64,000 nucleotides of DNA from Symbiodinium kawagutii (GCA_009767595.1 VSDK01023571.1:12150-76149), one strand, 5' to 3'. Positions 36,069 to 50,695 are shown, counted from the first letter of the stretch. Notes: generated from the letters alone by a model not told the origin. A program made the numbers and translations.

Positions 36069-38878
36069 CCGGGAGGTCGGTCAAACGAAGGTGGCCTTGG
36101 GTTTCCCAAGGCTGGTGAAACTATGAACGGTTCAGTAGGAAGATCGTTGATGTTTGAGCCGCCTGCATCAAGCACAGATTGGCTTTGGTCTTCTAGCCTT
36201 CCCATGAAAGTGTGCCTTAACTTCGATGCAGCTAGCCAAGTTTCAACTCGCAACTAACGTTGGCAAGGCCACTACAGACCTCTCATTCATCCAATGCTTG
36301 CCATGCGTGACAAAACCGATGCTTCCATTTTCAGCTTAATGGTGATACAATTGCCTCGCGTGAATTCTTGGAAGAAGCAACACCCACGGCTTGAATCGAA
36401 GGTCTTGAGTAATCTTGAGCAGTGGGTCTGTAAAGTTCGGTAAAAAGTGCGGTGTGCCTTCAGGTTCCGAGCCAATTAGAGTGGCATCATTATCATGACA
36501 GTTGCCGAAATCAGTGTCGTCATCACCATTGTCGCCATTAACATCACCATGTTCATCATGTCATCACCGTTGTCATCATCGTCATTGGCGTCATCGTCGT
36601 CATTATCATCATCGTCGTCATCATCATGATAATGCTCATCGTCATCCTCATCATCATGCATCCTTCATCCTTCATCATCAATCAGTCATCGTTCATCGTT
36701 AATCATCCATCAGCCATGATCCATCATCCATCATCCGTCATCTTCATCATCAGCATCATCAGCAGCAGCAGTGGCAGCAGTGTTCTCGTCATCACAACTG
36801 CTATTTCTGTTATTATCATGTCTGGAAGTGCAACCGAGTCCACGCAATTGCTGAAAACAACAAGAAGAAGACAAAGAAAAGAGCACAAATGAAAACAAAA
36901 AGATAGATCAACGCCGGCATCAGGGAGTCAAATCAGTCAAGCAGAAACAGAAGGAATTGAGCAACTAAAGATGCTAAAGAGAAGTGCGATGCTCGCAACG
37001 GGTGGGCAGAAGAGAGAAAAAAGAAAATGGAGAAAAAAATAGAAAAACAACAAATACAAGCGCACGGAATTCATGAGCAAGGGAAGTTGCCACCAAGCAA
37101 CGAGCCACCGAAAGAAAATCAGATAGCAAAACAAATGAATAAAACTGTATGTATATATTTTTTGATAGAGAGAGAGAGAAAAAAAAAACTCAGAGAGAGA
37201 GAGAGAGAGATATATACGTATACGATTGCATAAGACAAAACGAAACCAATCACAACAACACGGATCAACTCTGCACTCTCAAAAATCAAACGATTGACAT
37301 TCACTTTGGCTAGTCTGATAGAGTGATTTTCCTCTTTTCACGGCCTCTGTCAGGACACCTAAAGATCCTAAAGAAAACAAATGTGATTGCTGCATGTTGC
37401 TGCGCTGAGCGCCGCAGTTTGCCTTTTTTGGTGGCAAACTGAAGTATGGCGCGCACAGCTCATTAAGGACTCCTACTTCAGCTTCTCACGAATGCCTGCC
37501 TGCGAGCATCTACGAGTGCTACATGTCCCTGGGAAGTGAAACTACAAATGAGTTGTAGTCAAAACCCTGTTAGACAATCTATATCCTAAAGGTTTGGTTG
37601 GCTGAAATAGATGCGGCGGTCTTTGCGAACCATGAATAAGAGATAGGACTCTGATGATTGACGATGTTTACGAAAGTACCTCTGCAAGGCTATCTCCTTA
37701 ATGATCACTTGGACATGTCCTCTTCTTTAAACAGCAAAATCTGTCACTGGCTGGCTGAAGCAAACTCACCAAGACCATGGTAAAGTAAACTGGAATCTCC
37801 AGGAGGAGAGCCCACGGGCGGGTACCTGACTACTTTGGGTACTTTTGGGCATCGCTGGAGGCATCGAAAGGCATCGCTAGAGGCATCGCTAGATTGCCTC
37901 ACGTAAAACCATGTATAGATATTCTTCGATGTACTCACCCTATATTACTTGAGACTATAAATAGGCATCGCTGAGCATCGCTTACCTAAGAAATGCTTCC
38001 ATTGAACTCCCAAAAAGCCACAAATGGGTGCGGCGGTCTTCATGACGGAAGTTTAAAAACAAGTTTGGGTCATGCCAATTCTAGACGCAATTAACCCGGG
38101 TTTTGATTCAAACTCAAATGCACCATAACGATCCATAATGATCCATAACGCACCTCCAGCTTGTCTGTGTCAGCGATGAAGGCCCTCAAGCCCTGGCACC
38201 GACTTCAAATGCGGCATCACGCCTTGTGTCTACCCACGAAGCACCTATAGCACCTTCATGCACCTTCCATAGCTAGGGTGTCATGGCACGCGCAAACAAA
38301 TCTCCTGCATTGAGTGGTTGAACATGGTTGAAGCATGTCGAACCGCCTAGCCTAGCATCAAAACGAATTACTTGGTGTGAAGCCCTCGCAGCCTTGCGAT
38401 GCCTCATGAGGCCTTGGGTGCCTTTGCATAACCTTCCCTTCACCTCCCTTCACCTCCCTTCACCTCCCTTCTTTCATCCTTCATCATTTGGCCCAAGACA
38501 TCCTAAGACATCCTCTATTGGCCTAAGACATCCTAAGACTATTAGCCTTGGCCGAGAGGAACCGCAAGCACGCAACAGCACCTGGGAACTTGAAAACACG
38601 TGGGCGCATAAGTCTCGGGATGGAGTCATTTGCGACATGGGGGGGGTACATAGGCGCACCAGGTTTGGCCCATAGGCGCTACCATTCTTCAAACCAAAAG
38701 AACAAGGGTAGCAGCAACAAGCATAAGAAACCAACCGGTGCAAGATAAGTAAAGAATAGAACGGGACTCGAAGCAACTTAAAGAAATCCAAACAACACAA
38801 GAGCACAGTCCTCCAACTAACGAGCTCAGCATTGCCATGTACTCAAGTGCTGCATGATTTTCCAGGTTACATAAAGAC
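36069..38878. other. No gene recognised; CAT-rich and GA-rich repeats
   Basis: Bases 36484-36790 are imperfect CAT/CGT trinucleotides. Bases 37166-37216 hold GA runs around a poly-A. Short direct repeats (GGCATCGCTAGA) occur near 37850-37985, and an 11-bp CCTCCCTTCAC repeat at 38430-38471. No coding feature is supported. Confidence 0.45.
36484..36790. repeat. Imperfect CAT trinucleotide region
   Basis: Long degenerate array of CAT, CGT and CAC trinucleotides. The minus strand would encode Asp/His/Asn-rich peptide, which I regard as spurious. Confidence 0.8.
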
Positions 38879-39052
38879 TCTGCAAGTCTGCAACTCAAAG
38901 TAGGAGGCCTCCGCCGTCTTCTCAGTTGCACATGCATCCTGGTTCATCAGCAAGCGAAAGTCTGCCTGCAAATGATTCTTTGCAGATTGTTGTTCCAGCA
39001 GGCTGTCAGGGGATGGGTTGAATCTTAATGTCACAGCTTCAATGAGCATTTT
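38879..39052 (-). CDS. Possible exon, unknown function
   Basis: Begins after a good acceptor (TAGGGCCAG) with AAA ATG. It encodes MLIEAVTLRFNPSPDSL and a charged stretch (QADFRLLMNQDA, EKTAEASYFEL). It ends near a weak donor or at the TAA around 38870. No family is recognised. Confidence 0.35.
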
Positions 39053-40389
39053 CTGGCCCTATGGCAGTGAGCAAAAAGCGAGAAGCAACAGACTCATGAC
39101 TTGGAGTGCCGAACACCAAACCCTCAAGACACATCAAATCAGCCCACACTGCCTTCAGTCATCTATAACCCCTGGGCTAGTATTCCGAAGGGTTACTTTT
39201 CAAATTTGCTGTCCAAATGCTCAAAGGTGCAAAAATCTCTGGAAATTTTCAAACAGGTCCAAATCATTCTAGAAAATTCGGAAAAACTCCAAGTCGTTTC
39301 CAACAAATTCAGAGAAACCACATGCAAAGCTTAAGAATGCAGTGGTTGATTTTTTCAAATCTTGATTGGAGTTGCTTGTTTTTTTGAGGATTTGTTGAAG
39401 TTTTTGATTTTTTTTGGAATCCTCTGGCTTTTTTGGTTTTCTTATAATTTGGATTTTGTTGGAATGTGTTTGATTTGTTTGGGATGTTTTCGATTTTCGG
39501 AACGTGTTGGAATTGTGTTGGATTTGTTTGGAATTGTTTTGGATTTTCTCTGGCGTTGTTTGGAATGTGTGGGGCTTATTTTTGTTGGAATCATTTGGAA
39601 TTATTCACGATTATTAAATCAAGAATTATTTAGAATGCTGCCAAGATCATAAACATGTTAGTGAAGAGTACCCCTTCCCATGAAGTCACCCTGATCTCAG
39701 AGAAGATTCAGCCGTGCTAATTCTGTGTGAATCTGACCGAGTTTCCTCCATCCAACATAGCATGAGGGTCACATCTGCTTGGGTACATCTCGAAGTACCA
39801 TACGGCAGTCTTGCACATTTGCCATTTCAACACAACTTTTTGCTCCGCGGTTTTGGGATTGAGTCCTATCAAAAAGTTGGTAATGGATATCTCGGATGAA
39901 ATCAGTGGTGCACCCTTGATCCTACAAAAGGGTGCTCCCTAGAAAGCGCAACATCCGCAAGAATGAGAGTTCTGACAACCACCGACACCACCGTAACAGC
40001 GGAGGCTCCGGGATCCATGCAATGACCAATAATCCAACAAATGAGAAAAAAGGGGGCCGCAGCATGCCACAAGGCTAAAAACCTCACCAGAAAGCAGGGC
40101 CACTCCAAAATTCTCCCTTGAAAAAAAGTATGGTTTCAGCAAACAGGTGCGGCAGGAAGTTTTCGAAGCAATACGATGCAATCAAGCAAACCCACGGCAC
40201 AAGGGACAACAGTCGGGAAATTGGCGATCCAGACGCGGAGAATTGGAAATTCCTTTCAATTTTCCATTTCTTGCGTGATACATCACCTGTATGCTTTAGA
40301 CAAATACCCTCCTGTTCCTTGGGCCTGCAATAGTGTAGTATAGTATAGTATAGTTATATAGAAATGATTTGTACATATTTGTACCAGTA
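39053..40389. other. No gene recognised; T/G-rich low complexity
   Basis: Bases 39360-39620 are made of degenerate TTTGGAATTGTTTTG-like words. Otherwise nothing identifiable. Confidence 0.45.
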
Positions 40390-40543
40390 CTACTTGCAAG
40401 TCTTGACGTGTCTTGACCTTCGGACCTCCTTGGTCTCACTTGGTCCCTGAATTTTTGGTGCAGTGGGGTCCGCCTCAGACATTGCGCCGCCAAAGAGCTC
40501 ATCGTCAGCACACTCATTCGCGCAGTCATCGGGTTTCAGCTTC
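40390..40543 (-). CDS. Possible terminal exon, acidic protein
   Basis: Starts after acceptor GAGCGCAG and ends at TAG (40390). It encodes a Cys-containing acidic stretch (KLKPDDCANECADDELF) and a basic end. A second minus-strand frame at 40600-40800 (LLDMKHCLNLRDLHNMKDV) may be an upstream exon. The function is unknown. Confidence 0.35.
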
Positions 40544-41701
40544 CTGCGCTCGATTCCAAGGATTCCAACGAGATGCAAAAGTTCAACACATCAGCAGATT
40601 GAGCAGAAATCAATAAATCGAATGATATCGTGGGACAGCGTGTGGGCCATGGCCACGTCTTTCATGTTGTGGAGATCCCTCAGGTTGAGACAGTGCTTCA
40701 TGTCCAGCAAGTCCGCACACTGCCAGCGCCAAGTCCCACTGGTGGAACGTATCTTTTGCAAACTTGCCGTGAATTTTGGGGTTCGCCCTGAATACCTACA
40801 GCCTGGCTTCGCCACGCTGGCACATCAGGGCCCTGTGCCCTTCACAACTTGGCTTTCTGAAGCAGCCATTGGCCGAGATTGAAGCTACAAATTGCCCTTT
40901 AATTTGTTTTTGAAAAATCTCGTCCAGGGCTCCAGAAAACCCTGCAGAATGAACATGCCACAAAGCAGGATGCGAAAATAATCAGCTGGTCTTTGAAGTC
41001 AACATCAACAACATATCAACGGCGAGGCAGCCGAAGATGCTCCGCTGCTTTTCACGATGATGAAAGGCATTGAAAGGCATTGAAAGGTCATATAGGTTCA
41101 CGTTTTTGCACGACATCTTTAGAAACAGCAAGCACCATTCCGGCTGGTGCCTGGCGTCGTTGGCCTGCCTTGGAGCCTATGATTATCCAAAGGGAGGGAG
41201 CTTCAGAGCAGCCAGGCTGATGCACCAAGTTAACATGGTGAACTTATCAAATGATCCATTCATCAAATTCCAAGTCGAAAGTCTTTGAGGCTCACATTTA
41301 AATACACAAAGTATGTGAAAATAACAAAAAATACAGTAGCAGAGAGAGAACGTGAGAAAGATGCGTGCGCGCATGTGGACCAACAGATTGTCAGGCAAAC
41401 ATCCGTAGAGAAAAAGACATTGGTAGCCTCAAAGGAAATATATTTTGATACAGCCTGAGCTGGGCTGGCTCAACCTCTAGCGCTTCAAACAACACGCCGA
41501 TCCGAACAATCATTCTTCATACTATGACAACCTAGGCCTAGTCATCAGTGCTGATGTCAGCCCACCGAGGACTTGGACTTCTCTGTGAGTTGGAGACTTG
41601 GGGTATCTCCAACTTATACGCCGCAGCTTGCCTCACTGAAACTGCATGAAAATATGAAACTGCTTTGTGAATCTTTCTGAACCTATTGGATTTCCACTTA
41701 C
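40544..41701. other. No firm gene
   Basis: Apart from the possible exon frame near 40600-40800, nothing supported. Confidence 0.4.
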
Positions 41702-41794
41702 CCGCTCAAGGCAACAAAAAGGTTCTGCATGCTTTCCTGTGAAGTTGCCAGCATGCGGTCAAGGAGCGCCATAGCTGCTTGAGGAATCTGCGTC
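41702..41794 (-). CDS. Well-bounded 93-bp internal exon, unknown protein
   Basis: Flanked by a strong acceptor (CACTTTTCTCAG) and a consensus donor (GG|GTAAGT). It encodes a helical segment TQIPQAAMALLDRMLATSQ followed by ESMQNLFVALSG. Its length equals that of other short exons in this window. The gene it belongs to was not resolved. Confidence 0.5.
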
Positions 41795-43185
41795 CTGAGA
41801 AAAGTGCGCCACTGAAACGAAGTGCTTCGAGTACTGCTTCGTCCTAACCCACTGCAGACAAGCCACACTGCCGGACCAGGCAATTGCATCAATACAGTCC
41901 CGCCCGCTGGGATCATTGGATACGGAGTCATTGTGACTGGATACATTTGTGCCGACATGCAGCCCAAAGCCCTTGGCGGACCAATCGCAGCTAAAGACCG
42001 ACCGAAGGATCAAACCCTGTGACATCTCAAGGACAATTTGGTAAAACCTCAGATCCCTCGAACAGATTGCAACAAGACAATCCAACAGCACAACCCAGGG
42101 ATTGAATGCACATGCGAAGGCAACTTCACACATGTCCCTGTCCACCATCGCCCATGTCAGAGAGACACGGTACTGAGAGGGCCTGTGCCATCAGGGTGTG
42201 TCTGGTATTTCCGACGTCAGTAACCGACTCCAGTAACCGACTCCTTCTTGTATCTCATTTGGATCAACGCCGACTATCATTAGTACTGCTTAGTATTGCA
42301 CAATTTTGAGGTCCCAGGAGTTTCTCGTGACAAGAGTCTGCTGAATGGGAACAGCCATCATTCCTGGCGATCCAGGAAGAGCTATCACTTGACCTCAGAC
42401 ATTTCAGGACTGTGGCTTCACGAGGGGGCACTTGATCAGCACACTATCACACCCCCAAAGCAACTAAACGTACGAAGAATTTCCACGCCAACCTTGAACT
42501 TCCGAAAGGAACAAAATCCAGACCAACATCACTTGGCAGGGATGGCAGTAAGTGTAGGAAGTTGAAGCTATTTATGTCTTTTATGCATCATGTCTGTTCT
42601 ATAGACGCAAATATGTTTCCATGATAGGATTCAAGTCTTGTCCGTTTGGCCATTGGCCTCATTTTGGATATTTTGTAGCACTACAAACCTGGACTCAATG
42701 CAGAGAAGCCCAAAATCATGTTGTGGCAGGAGCCACACAAAAGCAAGAAATAGCCAGAAGCAATGATAAGCAATGGCTCAAGAAAAATGTGAGGAATGGC
42801 ACAATAATCTGAGCGAGGGGCCACCTTGGATGACCATACCCGGACCCTGCGAGGTCGATATTGATGAGGCACCTGCAGGGCTCGATGGTCATGCTAGGCA
42901 GAGATATTCCAGAAAATGACTGCCTAACAGCGGCTCAAGTGAGGTATGGAGCAGGGCTTGCGCCGTTCTACACAAATTGACTGGCCCTGCTCCACTGAAG
43001 TTTTCACGTCCATGCCTCTGGTTGCATCTGCAGCTCTGGCGGACGCATCTTGGCCCTGAGTGACATTGGCAAACTTTAAGCAGCCCAACCGTTTTTCAGC
43101 AGCATTCCGAGATACAAAATTCACAAATATACATACATCAAAATCCTACCAGGAAAAAAAAACAGAAATAAAGTCTTAGCGGTAC
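41795..43185. other. No gene recognised
   Basis: Short open frames on both strands only. There is no domain, RNA or notable repeat. Confidence 0.4.
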
Positions 43186-44927
<1,742 letters not shown>

Positions 44928-45974
44928 CTGCGAAAAGTTTGGCATTTGAAAAAATGGGAATGTCGTTACGAAATGTCCTTCTATCAACTATTTCGTGGCA
45001 CAGTCATCAAAACCTCAATCTTGCAGACCCATGACCTGGCAAAAGCAACCACATGTTCATGCCTATCCAGCTCCAACTTCAAAGGCACAATGCACCTGGT
45101 TATATCAGGTCAAACCCATCGGCTCAAGCCCGAGATAGCACCTACTTACTAGCACACCGCCTGTTGCTACTCGATGTTCGTCTTCCCTGCCAAGGCCAAC
45201 GTCCTTAGTATAAAGATTCCCCAGGCAACGGTATAATCACATGAACAAATGACAAACCCGAAAGCTAAAGTAACCTATGTAGACAAGAATACCTAGATCC
45301 AAAAGTACACATCACAGATCACAGATATTGTAGTCCTAAGCATCTGGCAGACATTTGGCGAAACAGAGACAGAGAAGAAAAGAAAGGTTTCAGCATACAT
45401 GACTGCATGTGGGACAAATGTTCCATGCTGTGTCTGCGCGAACCAAAAACATGTTGACGCAGCCTGTTTTTTCTCCTGTTAGCTTCTTGGGTGGTGAGAG
45501 ACGCTCACCTTTTTCTGATCCAAGAACCTGGATTTTGGAAGGTGGTTTTTGTGAAGGGAGGAGAATTCTAGATGTTGAGGTTGTCGTCAGATTCTGGGGC
45601 CCGGGCCTCTTTTCAAACTTCAGAGTTATTGACTATCAAAAGTTGCAAATGTCAAAGATAAAGTGCCCGTGTCTGTGCGTGTGTCCAGGGGCGGCTTTAA
45701 AACTGCGTACGCTTCACAACAAAGTGGGAGCATCGAAAAGAGCTGGAAATAGCGTCAATTTCGTGATCGCAAAACAAGAGAGTTCAAAATGCGATTTGGC
45801 ACAAGCTTCCGTTCACTGTTTGTCTGAATCAAGGGGTCCATTGGAGGTTCTTAATGGAAACATGCGCAAAGGTCTCCAGTTACATCGGTGTTCACATCAC
45901 GCCGCGAAATCTGCCTCCATACTGCTCTGATTCATTCCGATTCTAAATAAAGCATGCAGCATTCCGCATATCTA

Positions 45975-46661
45975 TCATAGCTTTCGCATTTGCTTCAACA
46001 TATTTGTCAGACATTTCGCAGTTCTGAGGGCATTCTCAAGTCTGAAAGGCCAAGAGTCAGAGACAAAAAATCTGGCAGGTGAAGCCGTATCTGACATACG
46101 AGCAGTGCACGTCTTCGCCCCATCGTGGAAGGAAGTCATGGAGTCCGGCGACTCCTCATCTGCCACGTCTATGAAAGTATTCTTGACCTCAGAACTTTTC
46201 ACAAATCAACTTGTCATCATTTGTCGGTTGTTTTCATATGTTTTCATAATTTGATTGCATCCAACTTGCAAGGTGTATACACAAACCCTCTTGTGTGCGC
46301 TTGAAAGCAATCGTAAAACATCTGCACATGTGTGTGCGCGCGTGCATGCTGTTCAACCCAGAGGGACTGTCAATGGAAGTCCGGCATCCATCGGAATGCC
46401 AGCAGGCGAGACTGCTGGTGACAGTGAGAAAGACCTCAACGTTTCGACAGGTTTCGGCTAGGATATGGCAGCGAGCACGTCAATTGGCGCTTTTAGAAAC
46501 AACAATTTTTGCAGCTCGTCGGTATTGAGGGGCAGGCTCAAAGGCCGCGGCCAGAATCTGATGGCCAATTCGGCCGTTGCCATTCCCATCTTCTAAGCGC
46601 TGATGCGCTGGGATAATGGGAAGGCTCGCCACCGGCATGGAGACGAACTTGTGCCAAGCAG
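45975..46661 (-). CDS. Two exons of an unrecognised gene
   Basis: Exon-like frame 46480-46661 starts after acceptor CAACCCTTAG and encodes AWHKFVSMPVASLPIIPAHQ and a basic end. Frame 45975-46187 starts in phase 0 after TTCTGAG, encodes VKNTFIDVADEESPDS and a basic end, and stops at 45975. Composition is protein-like, but no family is recognised. The donor of the first piece is not resolved. Confidence 0.4.
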
Positions 46662-47484
46662 CTAAGGGTTGCAAATGATTGAAATGATTGAAGGACATTT
46701 CAGAACTGCGCAGTGTATGGAAAAACGTGGCCGTCTATCTCTGACCTTGCGCTATTAGAAGCTCTGCTGTGCCATAAAACACAAAACATTCGAACAGGAC
46801 CCTGCAAGCAGGCTGCCAACAAAGTGATATGATTTCTGGGCATGGTCCCCATGGTCCTCTCCAAAGCATATTCTCCTTTGGCTAGCTGTTCAAGTAGCCT
46901 TCACGATCGGAGTGGTAGGAGCAGCGTCAAAAGCCCGTTGGCAAAAATGCAAAAGACTGCTGGGCTGGTACGTATGATCTACAGCACCTAACGGTGGAAT
47001 GGAAACAAAGGAGAGATGAGAGAGGTTTGGAATTTACATGAATGACTTCAATATGAAATTTAAAGATTCATGTAAATCTTACCTGTAAAGTATTCATATA
47101 TTTTCTCTCTCTCGAGTTCATATTGTTTTCCATGTGAAGATCGCCACTTAGTGCCGGGCCCTGGTGGGATGGTCATGCGATCCACGCCCGCCAAGGCCTA
47201 GACCAACAATCGGTTAACATGTTCGACACGTTCGACACCTGGCAATGCAAAGTACTGGTGGCTTTTCATGCTTTTCGCCTTTTCAGCGAGGTGCAAAGTG
47301 CCTTGTCTATGCAAAGCTTCTTCCAGAACTGTTCTCTGCTCGCACTTTTGGCGAACTGTTGACATCGTTCACTGCAAGCTGTGCTCCATCTAGTTGGTCT
47401 TGAGTGATGCTGATAGCTTAACATTGGTGCTCGTTCCGCTACGAGTGGTTGCTATCCGCCTATGCGCCATTGAGCTGTGCACAA
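46662..47484. other. Intergenic, downstream of the TFIIS gene
   Basis: No coding feature seen. Includes an AT-rich stretch and a TCTC run near 47100. Confidence 0.45.
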
Positions 47485-48408
47485 TCATGCAAACCCGCTT
47501 CGTTCCGTCCAGGAATGGCTGCAGGCGAGGCAAGTAACAAAAGTCACCAGAGTTTCTACGGGTTCGCCGCCAGAACGCACACAGCTTTCGACAGCAGCAC
47601 TTTGTGTGTATGCGGTGTTCGTGCTACCACACTTTTCACAGACAAACTTATCAGTGACCATGTGATCGGCAGGCCTCATTGCAGCAGCCTCCAGGGCTTC
47701 TTTTCGCACCTGTGCTCGTCTGGCATTCCGGCTGGAGCTTGCCATGTCTTCAGCTGAAATGGATGGTAATTGACAAACGTCAAAGTCGCCTTGAAGCAAA
47801 CTTCTGCAGAACTCGCTGTTTGAAGCGTCTTTAATGTTGTAGAGCAATGACCTTGCTTGATTCACATATTGACGACCCTCAAGCTGCTTGTGCAGAACAT
47901 GTTCAATTTCAGCTGCAAGGAGGATGGCGGGTTTCCGAGACAATGAAGGCAAAGTTGGAGGATAAGGGGACAAGCCCTCCAAGCTCCGCAAGCCAGGCTC
48001 TTTGGGAAAGTTCGAGGCACTAGAGGCACTATGCAAGCAGCGCGACGCTGCAGATGACAGCGCCTCAGTGAGCTTTTCCAAGACCCGCTCTCGTTGTTTT
48101 GTCAGACCTGGAACTGCTGCCACGTCCACGACTTGTCTTGGGGAACGTTCCCGCTTGGAAGCTGTATTGATCTTGAGACCATCCTGCCAACAGCGAAGAA
48201 GTTCTCGAGACGACTGCTTCAGGCGCTCAGGCAAGCCAGGATCTTTGGAAATTTTGTCGGCCGCAAGTCCAACAAATGTCTCCAGCAAAACCTTCTCCGA
48301 CAAATTTCCTATTGCACTGAGCCCTGCCAATGCATCGGATATTTGGGACTCACTGCCGGAGAGAAGAACATCTCTGTATCCGTTCACTCTTGCAATGACT
48401 TCGTCCAT
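47485..48408 (-). CDS. Transcription elongation factor TFIIS, intronless
   Basis: I chose ATG 48408 (context gaccATGG), giving 307 residues, close to the usual length of about 300. Residues 1-80 fit the TFIIS N-terminal LW helical domain (ETFVGLAADKI; LLRCWQDGL). Residues 105-245 are the central RNA polymerase II-binding domain: AAEIEHVLHKQ, RSLLYNIKD, NSEFCRSLLQG, EDMASSSR. Residues 250-307 are the C-terminal zinc-ribbon, with Cys at 257, 260, 293 and 296 and the VTFVTC strand. TFIIS enters the polymerase pore of backtracked RNA polymerase II and stimulates transcript cleavage. The acidic pair Asp-Glu that does this (RSADEP in yeast and animals) reads RSGGEP here, so the Asp is replaced by Gly, and the loop is longer than usual. 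The open frame is unbroken and has no intron. Confidence 0.85.
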   Translation of the reverse strand: MDEVIARVNGYRDVLLSGSESQISDALAGLSAIGNLSEKVLLETFVGLAADKISKDPGLPERLKQSSRELLRCWQDGLKINTASKRERSPRQVVDVAAVPGLTKQRERVLEKLTEALSSAASRCLHSASSASNFPKEPGLRSLEGLSPYPPTLPSLSRKPAILLAAEIEHVLHKQLEGRQYVNQARSLLYNIKDASNSEFCRSLLQGDFDVCQLPSISAEDMASSSRNARRAQVRKEALEAAAMRPADHMVTDKFVCEKCGSTNTAYTQSAAVESCVRSGGEPVETLVTFVTCLACSHSWTERSGFA

Positions 48409-50461
48409 GGTCGAATCATGAGAGTCATGTTGCACATTTCGCACGACCAACTCTGGCCAAAAGATACTGGCTTTTTTGATGCTCAGAGTCTCCGCGAAAG
48501 GGCGAGTGGTAAAAGTGTGGAAAATCGAGAATTGTAAATCGCAAAGTGCTGAAACATGTTTTAGGGTGCTGCAATGTGTTGTAAGTTGTTGCAAAGTGTC
48601 GTAAAGACATGCCGTCAACTCGAGGGCCCCCCATGGCCCCCCTCTCCTAGAGCTCTCCTAGAGGGAACTGTGTTGTAAAGACGTCCACAGAGAGTTCGAA
48701 CCTGGCACGACCTGGCACGACCTGGCACGACCTGCTGCGCTGACTTCGACTCTCGAGCCTCGATTTCATCCAGGTCGTAGCCAGCTCCCCTTGCGAGTCA
48801 CAGCACTTGCATCAGCTCTGCCATGCTCTGCCCTCCAAACCTTGCTGCAAATCCTCACCTTGAAGGCCGCCAGCTCGCTGGCATGCAAATCGTGTCATGG
48901 CCATAGCGTTTGTAGTAGGCGTACCTTGCACTGGGAGCGTTCCAAACATGAAGATCTGACAGCAGAATATTCATCAGATCCATGCCAGGCCAAAACCATC
49001 AAATGCTATGAATTTGCCTAAATCTGGCATGGGCTATAGTGTTTCTAAGATATGAAGAAATGCCTTCACCGTCACACTTCCTGGCACTTCTTTGGCAACG
49101 GGCTACCCAAAAATCCGGTCGCTGCATCTTGCTGCTGGCACTCTTTTTCGTTCCCGCAGACGTTAATACACCTAAGCCAAGCTGGCCAAGCTGAATCAGG
49201 CTGAGCTTCGATCACTTGCCAAGTCAAGCTTTGAACTCATAAGTTTATAGGAAACAGTATCAACCTCTGAGGCCATCACCGTTGGAGCCACCTTCCAAGC
49301 AGCAGGGACACTGGGGAAATGAGTGACCTCACAGCGTCACACTGCTTTGCACAACATGAAGAAAACATTTTTTGAAAGCCCAGTTTTGTCAGGATTCTCA
49401 GGATGTCTCTTAGAATGTTAGGTTCTTCTTAGGAACATCTCAAGTGGCACAGGCGTCCGTTCTCTACAAGAAGTGGCCTCCGCAAGTGGATCAGGCATCC
49501 CAAGCTAAGGCTCCCAGCATATTTCGCCGCTGACCGCGGTTTGGCCATCATATCCTCGACAGTGCTCCTTGCCATCGATCCATGCAGGAGCCAAAGATCA
49601 ATTCTTTTGGATCAAAAGGTGATATCGCAGGCCGGTACTGACTTCGGGCATCACATATTACAGCAGTTTTGACTTCTACACCTCTCCATCTGTCCACATG
49701 GATCCACATGGTTGGCAAAGTGCCCACAATCAATATGAGAATTGTGTGTTCTGATTTTTTCGCTTGGTGCAAAGGAAATCCCTGTGTCTGCAGGTCAAGG
49801 AAGCTTTCACAAACTACATCACTTGTTACTTACATCACTTACATCAGGCGTCATGATTGTAATTGCATCATGCCAGTAGCTCTCTAGCAGCTGAAGTGTT
49901 GATCTGCCTCCCCGAATCAGACATCACGGCTTCGCATTTCCCGAAGCCACCTCCACTCCAAGTAATGTTTAGTCTCTTTGTGCTGGGCTGCATCTGCTGC
50001 AGTCCTGTAGCTAAAAAGAGGCTTTCAAACCGTTTTCAACGAGTTTTTTGGCCTTTGGCCGCGCCTGTATACCTCAATCAGAAGGAATTCTGTTGGCACG
50101 TCCACGTTTTGCAAAACGTCGAAGCGGAGATTGCCCCACTCCTTCACCTGAATTGCAGGACGATGAGAAGAAGGAAAGAGAGAAAAAGGAGCTATAAAAG
50201 ATGAGAAGATGATGAGAAGATGATGAGAAGAGAAGAAAGAGAAAGAAAAACGGATGATGGCCATGATGAGAACACGACGATGGGGCGGACCCAGGAGTTG
50301 AACCAAATTGAACCACTGGAAGGGCTCCAGGGAGCACTGAGTTTGCTGCAAAAGGCGTGCCATCATGTGCCACCAATTCGGAAAAACATGCCGTAGGTAA
50401 ACGAGTCAAATGAACATGAGTTCGATGGTTTTCAAATATAGAAATATAGAAAAGTTAAGGA
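48409..50461. other. No gene recognised; upstream of TFIIS
   Basis: A 10-bp repeat (CCTGGCACGA, four copies) sits at 48704-48741. Stop-rich sequence and short frames only. Minus-strand GAAGATGATGAGAAG repeats occur near 50195-50245. Confidence 0.45.
48704..48741. repeat. 10-bp direct repeat upstream of TFIIS
   Basis: Four tandem CCTGGCACGA units about 300 bases upstream of the TFIIS start codon. A regulatory role is possible but not supported by any further evidence. Confidence 0.85.
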
Positions 50462-50695
50462 AATGAGAAGGATGCCCCTGAGAGCCCCAGGATGCCCCTG
50501 GTTCTTTTTTCTTCGCTCGGGGCTCTGGCTGACTGCATTGCGTTTTCACGCGTGGCTTTCTTGAACTCCTGCAGCATGTCTCGGAAAAGCTTCCAGTCAA
50601 GCGCTGATGCCCCAGCCATGTGCCTCTTCTTGCCCGGGTTTGACGCTGACAAACACGTGCGTGATATCCAAGTCTTCTGCGCCCTGCAGGTTGGC
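50462..50695 (-). pseudogene. Exon with one frame break, unknown protein
   Basis: After acceptor AACCTGCAG the frame reads GAEDLDITHVFVSVKPG and QEEAHGWGISA, then a stop. Protein-like sequence continues in the next frame (SALDWKLFRDMLQEFKK, ATRENAMQSA). A one-base change near 50610 would join them. No family is recognised. It may be a sequencing error or a decayed gene. Confidence 0.35.

Noticed and set aside
36476-36661. Asp-rich minus-strand frame
   Set aside because: Coded by imperfect CAT trinucleotides with no start context or neighbouring exon.
48691-48702. TTCGAACC as a tRNA B-box
   Set aside because: No A-box or cloverleaf could be formed around it; the flank is a 10-bp repeat.
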